Shown: positions 13,501-25,500 of the stretch, piece after piece
How the letters are laid out: each line of letters opens with the position of its first letter
How positions within the stretch are numbered: position 1 is the stretch's first letter
Assembly: GCF_963678635.1 (NCBI RefSeq)
Contig: NC_087067.1
Span: 870,001 to 934,000 of the forward strand
DNA from: Symsagittifera roscoffensis
Taxonomy: Eukaryota; Xenacoelomorpha; Acoela; Convolutidae
Direction of reading: 5' to 3'
Length of the DNA: 64,000 bases
Translations under genes and position numbers: made by a program
Notes under the pieces: generated by a model
What the model saw: the letters and a program-made list of their open reading frames with translations, nothing else
The model's database searches: none
What the model was told of the DNA's origin: nothing

Positions 13501-16500
13501 TTATCAACCATAATAATTTTTGATGACCGATGACTGATAGTGTTAGCAACCATTAAAGACATTGTTGACTCCCAAACCCGCTGCATGATAGTGGTTTCAA
13601 CCTTTCTGCATTTTGTTGACCTCCAAACTTGCTGCTTGATAGTGTTATCAACCGTTACGTTTATCGTTGATCCGCAAATCTGGCGTCTGATAGTGTTACC
13701 ATTCTTTATGCTTTTTGTTGGCATGCAAACCCGCTGCCTGATTGTGTTATCAACCATAATACCTTTTGTTGACCGATGACTGATAGTGTGAGCAACCATT
13801 AAAGACATTGTTGACTACCAAACCGGCTGCATGATAGTGTTTTCAACCTTTCTGCATTTTGTCGACCTCCAAACTTGCTGCTTGATAGTGTTATCAACCG
13901 TTACACTTATTGTTGATCCGCAAAGCTGGCTTCTGATAGTGTTACCAATCTTTATGCTTTTTGTTGACCCGCAAACCCGCTGCCTGATTTTGTTATCAAC
14001 CATAATACTTATTGTTGACCGATGACTGATAGTGTTAGCAACCATTAAAGACATTGTTGACTCCCAAACCGGCTGCATGATAGTGTTTTCAACCTTTCTG
14101 CATTTTTTCGACCTTCAAACTTGCTGCTTGATAGTTTTAACAACCGTTACACTTATTGTTGATCCGCAAATCTGGCGTCTGATAGTGTTACGGATCTTTA
14201 TGCTTTTTGTTGACCCGCCAACCCGCTGCCTGATTGTGTTATCAACCATAATACTTATTGTTGACCGATGACTGATAGTGTTAGCAACCATTATAGACAT
14301 AGTTGACTCCCAAACCGGCTGCATGATAGTGTTTTCAACTTTTCTGCATTTTGTCGACCTCCAAACTTGCTGCTTGATAGTGTTATCAACCGTTAAACTT
14401 ATTGTTGATCCGCAAATCTGGCGTCTGATAGTGTTACCAATCTTTATGCTTTTTGTTGACCCGCAAACCCGCTGCCTGATTGTGTTATCAACCATAATAC
14501 TTATTGTTGACCGATGACTGATAGTGTTAGCAACCATTATAGACATAGTTGATTCCCAGAACAGCTGCCTGATAGTGTTTTCAGCCTTTCTACATTTTGT
14601 TGACCTCCAAACTTGCTGCTTGACAGTGTTATCAACCGTTACACTTATCGTTGATCCGCAAATCTGGCGTCTGATAGTGTTACCAATCTTTATGCTTTTT
14701 GTTGACCCGCAAACCCGCTGCCTGATTGTGTTATCAACCATAATACTTATTGTTGACCGATGCTTGATGGTGTTAGCAATCATTAAAGACATTGTTGACT
14801 CCCAAACCCGCTGCATGATAGTGTTTTCAAGCTTTCTGCATTTTGTCGACCTCCAAATTTGCTGCTTGATAGTGTTATCAACCGTTACACTTATTGTTGA
14901 TCCGCAAATCTGGCGTCTGATAGTGTTACCAATCTTTATGCTTTTTGTTGACATGCAAATCCGCTGCCTGATTGTGTTATCAACCATAATAATTTTTGAT
15001 GACCGATGACTGATAGTGTTAGCAACCATTAAAGACATTGTTGACTCCCAAACCCGCTGCATGATAGTGGTTTCAACCTTTCTGCATTTTGTTGACCTCC
15101 AAACTTGCTGCTTGATAGTGTTATCAACCGTTACGTTTATCGTTGATCCGCAAATCTGGCGTCTGATAGTGTTACCATTCTTTATGCTTTTTGTTGACAT
15201 GCAAACCCGCTGCCTGATTGTGTTATCAACCATAATACCTTTTGTTGACCGATGACTGATAGTGTGAGCAACCATTAAAGACATTGTTGACTACCAAACC
15301 GGCTGCATGATAGTGTTTTCAACCTTTGTGCATTTTGTCGACCTCCAAACTTGCTGCTTGATAGTGTTATCAACCGTTACACTTATTGTTGATCCGCAAA
15401 TCTGGCTTCTGATAGTGTTACCAATCTTTATGCTTTTTGTTGACCCGCAAAACCGCTGCCTGATTGTGTTATCAACCATAATACTTATTGTTGACCAATG
15501 ACTGATAGTGTTAGCAACCATTAAAGACATTGTTGACTCCCAAACCCGCTGCATGATAGTGTTTTCAACCTTTCTGCATTTTGTCGACCTCCAAACTTGC
15601 TGCTTGATAGTGTTATCAACCGTTACACTTATCGCTGATCCGCAAATCTGGCGTCTGATAGTGTTACCAATCTTTATGCTTTTTGTTGACCCGCCAACCC
15701 GCTGCCTGATTGTGTTATCAACCATAATACTTATTGTTGACCGATGACTGATAGTGTTAGCAACCATTATAGACATAGTTGACTCCCAGACCAGCTGCCT
15801 GATAGTGTTTTCAACCTTTCTGCGTTTTGTTGACCTCCAAACTTGCTGCTTGATAGTGTTATCAACCGTTACACTTATCGCTGATCCGCAAATCTGGCGT
15901 CTGATAGTGTTACCAATCTTGACGCTTTTTGTTGACCCGCAAACCCGCTGCCTGATTGTGTTATCAACCATAATATTTATTGTTGACCGATGGCTGATAG
16001 TGTTAGCAACCATTAAAGACATTGTTGACTCCCAAACCGGCTGCATGATAGTGTTTTCAACCTTTCTGCATTTTGTCGACCTCCAAACTTGCTGCTTGAT
16101 AGTGTTATCAACCGTTACACTTATTGTTGATCCGCAAATCTGGCTTCTGATAGTGTTACCAATCTTAAGCTTTTTGTTGACCCACAAAACCGCTGCCTGA
16201 TTGTGTTATCAACCATAATACTTATTGTTGACCGATGACTGATAGTGTTAGCAACCATTATAGACGTAGTTGACTCCCAGACCAGCTGCCTGATAGTGTA
16301 GTCAACCATAACACTTGTTGTTGACCCGCAAACTCGCTGCCTGATGGTGTTATCAACCGTTTTACATGTTCTACGGAGCCTGTCTTTTAAAAGGTCGTCC
16401 CTCAAGGTTGATTGCGAATAGCTTTTTAGGTTTTGGGATAGCTTATCTCAGTTTTTGGTCATAGTCTTGCTGTTTATTTGTAATACAAAACAGGATTATG

Positions 16501-19500
16501 CCAAAAAATGGAATTATCGATCTTAAATTCCAAATGCTACTGCTCAGGTCGACCACATAGTGGTTTGCCTAAGTTTGGGCGCTCATCTCCTATCAACTTT
16601 GAGGGAATCAAATGTGAGAGTAACCTTCCTCTAAAAAGGCAGTGCTCCTGTTCATTCGTGTCCGCTTCGATTTGTGCTCTTCGAGTACGTAGGTTTTTCT
16701 TTGAATACACAGGCTTTGAGTCATGCAGGTGTTTGTGTAGCTGTTGTAGGAGATCCATAGTTGGCTACTTAACACGGTGAACACTTGAGATTAAATTATT
16801 TGTGCATCTTTACCCTAGCGATAAGAAAGGATTTTGCTATCGGGTACTTGATTTTTTCCCGTAGATATTTTTGTTCTTAGAATGGTCAAAATTAGAAATT
16901 GTGAATTTAAGTTCAGTTCATAATGTTCATCGCTTTTCGCATCGTTCCCGGCACACTTAGTCTGGAGGTAACGGGTACGACTGGGACGGCATATGTCCTG
17001 GGTTCGATTTTGAAAGGACCTGTCTTTTTTTAAAGCAGGAAATAATCTGTTTCAGAAAAATTGGCTGGTTATTTTTCTGCGTATGTTTGGTGGGTTTAGG
17101 TGCCACATCGTAGGCGGTTAAGTTTGTAGTTCGCAATGAGCAGTAGGTTGCTTAAAGTGTTCTGATTCATTTCTGCTGTTAGAAATTTTACTAGCCTTGA
17201 CTTGGTTTATTTTCTTTTGTTTTTTATTTATTTTGCTTAAGTTGCTTACAATTTTTTTGGCACCTAAACCCACCAAACATACGCAGAAAAAAAACCAGCC
17301 GATTTTTCTGAGACCGATTGTTTCCTGCTTTAAAAAAAGACAGGTCCTTTCAAAATCGAACCCAGGACATATGCCGTCCCAGTCGTACCCGTTACCTCCA
17401 GACTAAGTGTGCCGGGAACGATGCGAAAAGCGATGAACATTATGAACTGAGCTTAAATTCTCAATTTCTAATTTTGACCATTCTAAGAACAAAAATATAT
17501 ACGGGAAAAAAATCAAGTACCCGATAGCAAAAGTTGCTTAAAAAATTTATTTTGACCCAAATGATTTCGCCTCATTTCTTTGGCTAAGTGACCTAAATTT
17601 GGGTCAATCTAAAGAAAACATAATTTTCATGCTGAATTCTGGATCGTACAAAAATATAGAATTTTAAGTTTAAATTGTTCATGGCATTTTTTCAGCTTTT
17701 TTGTTTTTCCCCTTTTTTCCGACGTGATAGGTTCCTTGGCCTTTTTTTGCGTCTTCTGACGTGCGAAAAAAGTATGCGTGTGTCTTTGTTTTGAGGGCGA
17801 GGAGGACCTTATAAGTTTGTATTAGTCTTATTTTTTTGTTGTGTCGGCTTTTTTTCGGCTCAATAGGTTTCGCCCATTTATATTGGCTTCATATTGTTTC
17901 AATTGACAATTGAATAAAAGAAAAGTTTTTTTTTTGTGTTATCTTTTAAGGAAGAGGTGGGCTTATAAATTTTTGAGGAGGAAGAGAACTCGTGAGGCTT
18001 GTTGGATATTCTGCGGCTTAAAGGGTGTCTGTTGAGGTATTTTGGCTTTGTAACCGCTTGGTAAGTTGTCTTCTGCTAATTTCACATTCTATTGACTGTG
18101 CATTTTTTGTTTCAAAGCTAGCCTTATTCATTCTGATCGATCTAGTTTTACCGACAGTTTTTTTTCGACCTAGCGGCTTTCTTCTCAGCTCGCCTCTGTG
18201 TCAAAACAATTCCAGCTATCAAAACAAGAGTGAGAAGAAAGTCCTTTTTTTGATGTTCTCTCTATGTTTTTATAACAATTGATGTTTGCTACTGACTTTT
18301 GGATGCACGAAAACGAATTTATTGATATTGTCACCGTGACCAGACATTTCCGTCCCCAAAAACCCAGTCATATCCGCTTCAAAAGCAGTCATTTTCGGAA
18401 CTGATCGCTTTTGGGGTGGAAATTACTGGGAGCCATTGTCACTTATGAAAAACGACAGGACAATTCCAAACTGCAATTAAAGTTCATCTCACCGTTTTTT
18501 TTTAGCATCAAAATTTTAAAATGCAGAAGATACCTGAACATTTTTTAAACAAGCCAATTTTCCCGAATTTTACAGATGATGATGTCTTCGTAATAGAAGA
18601 AGATACTGATGCCAATGAGCATCAGAAGCTTATCAATGCTTTCTCTCAAAAATTAGGAAGGATGATAGAAGAGAATTAAGAACTAAAAAAAAGAACCACC
18701 TCTGGCACATATGGCAACAACTTCTGATATTTTCAAACGAGCAGCTCAAAACGCTTCGACGCCAGAGTAGCCCATTTATGCGACTCTTAAATCGGCTGCA
18801 TGTGAATCCCGAAAAAGGAAACAAGTCTGACTGCTAAAGAAACCGCAGCATTAGATAAACTGGACTATAATGAAGCGATGTAGTGCTTGAAGGAGCTGAG
18901 AAGACACAGGATACTTACCGGACAGCAACTTGCTAGATTCAAGCGCACAAAAATCTGTCAAAAGTGAGAAATTCAAAATATTGAAAACTTGATATAAAAG
19001 GATAGACTGCAAAATGAATTCACTTCAAAAGGTCTCAGCGTTACGTGATCGACGAATAATGTAACGCACAACACTCAGACACAGTTTTACCGGACAAAGG
19101 GATTTTAAAAATGGCTCTTTAAGCGAAGCGTAGAAAAGTACCCAAGATGAGCTTGAGAACAAGCGGAGATTGAATAAGTCGCTGACTGTCAAACAAGATG
19201 ACGAAGAGATGAATGTGGATGCGAGCGATTAGTCCCAAGATGAAGCATGGCAAAAGGTGACAAACAAACGAGGACCATAGCAAGCATCCAATGACGATCC
19301 AGAGGAAGCATCTGGCAGCGACAGTGGAGGTGGAATATAGCGCAAGTCTAAGTCACTGAAAAACCAGCTTAATATCAATTCGTCTTGTTTTTTTACCTCC
19401 ACGTCGCGATCATCTGATGGGGATCGTGATATTTTTCTAGCAACTTCTGTCAATACATTTCCTGTTCACGAGGCATTTGAAGACGACAAATGTTCGATTG

Positions 19501-22500
19501 AGGAAATGCCAGTTTTCGAAAAAGAGGAAAATATTTGTAATTTTGGCTGGGGAAATTGGACTGGTCCTGGGTAATCCACGACAAAAAAGTTTAAACTGAA
19601 AAAAGCAAAAATTAAAAATGATGACAAGGGTATGGAAAAAGATCTACCAATGGGCTATGTTGTTTTTAATAATCTACCGATGTGCTATGTTGAGAAGCTA
19701 GCAGAACGCCTATTGAAAGTACGAAATGTTCCATTTGGGTACAAGAAATCAAAGTTTTTGAGAGTTGTATGAGGCAACCTATTTGCCCTGACTTCAACAC
19801 GTCAGCCGCATTGAGGTCACTGATTGAACTGAAGATCCGAAAGAAGACAGGCTTTGCAATTTAACCAATGGCACGACAAGATGACACGAAACGTCAAAAC
19901 TTACTTATTGATTTTGCAATAGATCTTGTTGATTCGTTACTAAATTGTTAGTTGTAATTCCGTGAAACTGAACAATAAATTTAGCATCCGTCTTTTTGTT
20001 TTAGTTTAAAAAAGTAGAAGTTCATTTTTGTTGCTTTTCATGCTGCAAAAAAGTTTTCGACTTAGTAATTTTTTCCAACTATAGTTTTTGAGAAAAGGAT
20101 GGAGCTTTTTGTTCCGTAGTAGCCTACTATAACAAGCTCTATACAGGCAGATCAGAAAGGTGTTTGATTATAAATACTGGAAGTTTAATTGTATCCTAGT
20201 AGTCAGACCTCATGATTTTCTTGAAGAATAATGTACATTTTTTGCGAATTGATATCGAGTGAACTATTTCGATACTTTTAGTAGATAACCCAATCAAAAA
20301 AGCAGTGGTGATATTGCTGGTAGTTTTACCTCTAGGTTGTAAAGTCTTCACTGGTAGGATCCTGCCATTATCCACGCTCTTTGCTTGAGAGTGAAATGTT
20401 TCTCAGCTCAAGTATATAACCGAAAAATGCCTCGCAAGCTCATTCAATTTTCAGGGGGGACTTGAAAGATTAAAAAATATATTTTTTTCCCGTTCAATTG
20501 CCGTCTGCTCAATGCTTTTTTCTGATTTTTTATTTTGATTTTTTTCATGTGGTTTTTTAAATCAGTGAGATCGAAACATCCGGTGCTATTTGCATATCAA
20601 CCGTCTGTCCTTACTTTCTTAATGAATCCACTGAAGTCATTACCTTGTTCCAACTAACGGTCGCCTATGTTTGAAAAATCTCAATCTTGTTTCGATCGCT
20701 GGACAAGTGGGCACCCTGGCTGATGTATATTCTCATTTTCAACCAAATCTTCACATATAGCACAACAATGGTAAACAGGACGGGCAGGTATATTACAGTG
20801 TAGATGAAGAGAGAAATGAGTTCGTAAATGCGGGACAAATTTTCTGCTTGGATTACAGGGTTGGCATGTATTAGTAGTAAAAATCATTTAATTCGATCTT
20901 TATACAAATTACTAGACTTGTAATGTCTGCCAAAGTTAAAATTAAGATTCTAAATTAGGACATTTCTTGTGATGAAAAGCGTGTCAGGAAATATAACAAA
21001 AAAAATTTTTTTCACAGATGTAATTTCCCCTGTTTCTTTAAGAGTCGATGAACGTAGTTGAGACTTTTATATAAGTCGTGATGATGAAAAGCTCTTAAAA
21101 TTGGTTCATTAGAAAATCTTGTTCTTGCTCAATATTTCGGCTTTCAGACTAAATTAGTCGAACAAAAGATCTTGAGACGCTGACCCAGCTACAACTTTAA
21201 CTTTATTTTAGTGCTTCATATTTAACGTTGTTTAAGCGGTTGTTAACTTTTGTAATTTTCCGCCCATCTTAGTTGCCGCCTTTTAAGTAAAAAACAACAA
21301 GAAAGATTGACAAATAATGGAACAATTTGAAAACTTTCGATGCAATTTTTGGTCCTCATTTTTGAATTTCTTTAAATCATGGTGGTCGCAACATAATGCG
21401 AGATTTGCATAGCAATCGTCTTTATTTGTTTCAATATAATGTTGTTGAAAACTGTTCATACCCCAATTTTTTCATACTTCACGGCATCAAAGGTAATTTT
21501 AACATCGTGTTTGAAAAGGTGTTTCAGCGAAAATCAGTGGGGCTCATCTAAGGTAATTTCAACATCGTGTTTGAAAAGGTGTTTCAGCGATAGTCAGTGG
21601 GGCTAGAAATGAGGGCTCTTTTTCCTCCCCCCACCTTCAAATTTTCATACGTTTTTTTCTGTTCACAATGTCCGATTGTTACAGAAATCGGCATCTGTAC
21701 TAATTAGGCCATGACAAGCATATTTGGTCTTCATACTTAACCCTGTAAAACCCCTTGTTACACCGTAAAGTTGATGCTTATGTGAGGGGGGGGCGACACG
21801 AGTCTCAAATGTTTGTTTACAAAACCAGGTGCATGCTTTTGCCAACCCCTGTTTGTTTGGAGGAAGCAGTAGTTGGTTTGGTTGCACAATGCAGCCAGTA
21901 GTGCGAAGATGCATATTCCTCCGGCGTAGAACCGGATGCGCCCATTTGAGAAATGAAGTCCATAAAGTCGAGGCCGACAGATGGCGTGTAGAATCTGGAC
22001 TCATTTTTTTTGTTTTTTTTTCAGCAGATAAGATATTTAATTTTTTTTACTGCTACAAGGTTGAGTATTTTTTGACCCTGCAGACACAGTTTCAAAAAAC
22101 TACAAAACTACAATAAAAGTTTGTATGGTTTTTAACCATCCACACCTCCACCACTACCGACTAAGTAAATTTTCAATGCTTGTGCAAAAATAAAACTTAG
22201 ATGAAGACTAATTCTGTTTGGAATTGGGTTATTACCCGGCATGCCAAAATTCAAAATAATCGTGCTTTGTCTAAGTGCATTTCGTTACGTAAAAATTACA
22301 GGATAATGAACGGTTAATTTTGTTTGATCAGAAAGGCGAATAGATTTTTTTTACCCTTGGGGCGATACCGACAACAGGTCCAAACTTCATTTGAGGAGGC
22401 GGATGACATTGGTACTCTCCGACCCTGACCTAAGTGGGATTCGAAACCACGACCATAGTGCTAAAGGCCGTGCGTCCTAACCACATGGCCGCTAGGGCGC

Positions 22501-25500
22501 ATGTAACTCTTAGTAGTGAATCGGAGCATACCTGTTTGCTGCTAGGAGTAGCACTACCATTAAGAGTGAGTTCCTGTAGAAGGTGTTGATGACGACACTG
22601 AGAGGACACTCGATGTCGGAGAAGAAGGAGTGGAACTGGCTTATCAAAGTCAGTATCAACAGGCCTAAATATAATAATTAAAACAAAACTGAGCATATGG
22701 TGAGCATTGGTTTTGACCTATTTGGTATTATGGTTAGTGCTTAACTAATATAAAACAGTCATCTGATTACAGGGATTTCCAGAGGCTGGTTGTACTGAAA
22801 AAAATATTTCAACACAATTATGTGCGTGTGTTTTTGTACGATCAATTGGCAAGAGTATGTTAAGTGCTTTTTACACTTGCGAAGTTGAGAGCACATTGTG
22901 TTAATACGAACCTTTTTTTTCCAATCTAACTCGCAAGTAAAAGTGTTCACTTTTTTGGTGGCACTTTTGCCATAATCACGGTCTCTAGCGTTAGAAATTT
23001 ATAGCATCTGTTCTCTGTTTTATTTGTGGCTAGTTTTTCTGATTTATCAAGCATCAGTGGTTGGTGCATGCGACTCATAATCACTAGTTCGCTGATCGAA
23101 TCCGAGACTTAGCCGAATTTTTACTACCTCGAGGCTTATTGCTACTTTTTCTTATTGACCTTTTTAGAGCTGGGTTTTTGTCGTGTTCTCGATAGTGTTT
23201 GCGAAGCGCAGCTTCGACTCTGTGTCAAATTATGCAACACAGTATGCAATTTTAAATTCATCAAATGAACCGAAAAAAGCAATTTGTTTCAAATAACAAT
23301 AATAAAAATTCGAGTTCAGAAGTTTTCTAAATGAATATATCTCGCAATTTGTTATATTCCAAATTATTACTTGCAAAATTGTGTCTATTTGTTTTTCGTG
23401 CCTTTTTTGCTGAATGGCAGTTGCAATTTATTAGCATATGTAGCTGCTTTCTTCGTGACTTGTGTTTGTCGAATGTTAAGCGTGCGTGGCTGAGTGGTTA
23501 GTGCATGAGACTCGAAATCTCTATATTGCAGTAGGTCGCAGATCGAATCGTATACCTTCTCGAGTTGCTTTTGTCGTGCTCTCACTTGTTTTTGCGTTAT
23601 ATTGCGAATCTTCTTTTTTCTAACTCATTTGGAAAATACAAGTGAGCAGTTTTAAGCACTTTTGCTGCAAAGCATTGGCAGTGTAATATTATCTGTTTAT
23701 TCATGGTTAGTGTTTGCCTATTGTCAAATGGTCACGGCGCGAATGTGAGATTTTCAATTTAATGTCATGTAACAAAGTTTTTAATATAAGGGCATATCAC
23801 CAATTTTTTTTTGAAGGATGTTTTGAGATGTTTTTCCCTTATTTCGATTTTGATGTGCTCTGTTGATGTTCTATCGTATTTTGTAGCTTGTTTATCGTAA
23901 AACTTTTGAAGTATGGAACCTTTTGTTTCCGAAAAGTTTGTGTTATCACGCTTGCGATAAAATCGGATGATAATTTTTCTATATGAACAACTTGTCTAAT
24001 AAAATTATATCATTTTTACGATTGGGATTAGCAAGCGTTATCAAATCGGAATGTAGAGTTTCAGAATAACAATTTGTTTCACAAAATGACTTGAATCGTT
24101 TCATAGCATATTTTTAATCAATTGAAGTTGCTCTAGAGGTAACGACTACGCCTGGGACTGAAAAGATCCTATGTTCGAATCCGGTCAGGAACTGTTTGTT
24201 TTTCAAACAGAGAAATTTACCTTTCAAAAAAATGTCAGCTTATTGTTTGTCTGCTTGTTTTGTCGGCTTTGTTGCCGCATCACGGATTTTTTCGTACCGT
24301 AAGAAGTTTTGTTGCTGTGGCGGTCATATTTTTTGAGATACTAATAATAATGATACTTCTTTTATTCTCCTTTTTTTCGGTTAAAAGCTTTATTTGGCCT
24401 AAAAATGTTTCAGCTTTTGTGGTTGTAGCTTCATTTCATACATTTTAGTCGCTTGAATTACCATTCCTGTCTTGCAGCTGTCTTTCACAAATGATATAAC
24501 AAAATTAACAAACTTTTGATTTTTGTTAAAATTTTTCAACGATGACTGTTTGAAAATTTGACTTTTTAATTGAGCAGACATTGATCAAGGCATCTCGACA
24601 CTAAAAGCTTGCATATCTGGTTTCCAATATATATGTTTTTTCATGAGTTGTCAAAAATTCGAAGCACTGGAGGTGCGTTACCCGCTAGTATAATTTAAAT
24701 GCCCCTCCCCCTCCGCTCCAGAAACAAAAGGATAAAAAAATCGAATTTCAGAACTTAACAACATTTTTGGTTTTCGGCTCAATAGAAGTTTACCCAATTT
24801 CTGTCGGCTTAGTTGCTGCTCGAAAAGGTTTCACAGTACTTTTTGGTACCATGCCGGTGATTGTATTGCTGGGCTTTTTTTTCAAACTGAACATTCGAGA
24901 CAATTATGAAATTTCTGCAATGGTTTTTTTTCAATTTTTGGGTATTCATTTTTTTCGACTACGAGCGTTCTTAATTGGCATGTTTTTCTTGGAATCAACT
25001 ATTAAATAAAGACAATCTACTAATTATGTTGTAATCGGGAAAAAGTCTTTTTTTTCCAGTAAACAACTTTTACTAATCTTACTTGTTTTCTTCTTGCTTT
25101 GTTATTTCCATTGTGATCAGCGTAAAGTATTAGTGTGAACCTTCTTTTTTCTAACCTAGTTCGCAAATAAAAGTGTTCATTGAAAGTGGAAAGTGTTAAC
25201 TTATTTGGTTGCACTTTAGCTATAATCTCGATCAAGCATTGGAAGTTTCATAGCCTCTTTTATCTGCTTCATTTGTGGCTGGCTCGTGTTTGTGATGTGT
25301 TAAGTGTGCGTGTAGCTGAGAGACTCATAATATGTAGGTCGTAGATCGAATCCGAGACCTACCCGAATTTTAACTAATTCGAGGCATATTTCTACTAATT
25401 GCACTTTATAGCGCCTCTGTGTGGAGCCTTAGCATTTTCCAGGCTCGTTCTCACTTGGCCTAGAGGTGAAGTTGTCGCCTTTACACCCGAAGGTCTGCGG

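Noticed and set aside
14115-15284. 389-codon frame on the minus strand within the satellite, a possible repeat protein
   Set aside because: It is a by-product of a 246-bp unit divisible by three. Neighbouring units carry 1, 2 and 8-bp deletions and recurrent TAG stops, and frames are equally open in the plus direction for 79-161 codons.
7866-16360. CRISPR-like array
   Set aside because: There are no unique spacers; all segments are related monomers in an animal genome.
21663-22004. 113-codon minus-strand frame beginning MSPDSTRHLS
   Set aside because: It is a shadow frame over GPCR-B exon 4; the family-matching sequence is in another frame.
22430-22696. 88-codon minus-strand frame beginning MLSFVLII
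   Set aside because: Off-frame shadow of GPCR-B exon 3 plus the adjacent SINE.
23484-23560. Possible tRNA-Ser with GACTCGAAATC anticodon region
   Set aside because: The B box and acceptor end are degenerate (GATCGAATCGTATACC) and it is embedded in repeat sequence found elsewhere in the window.
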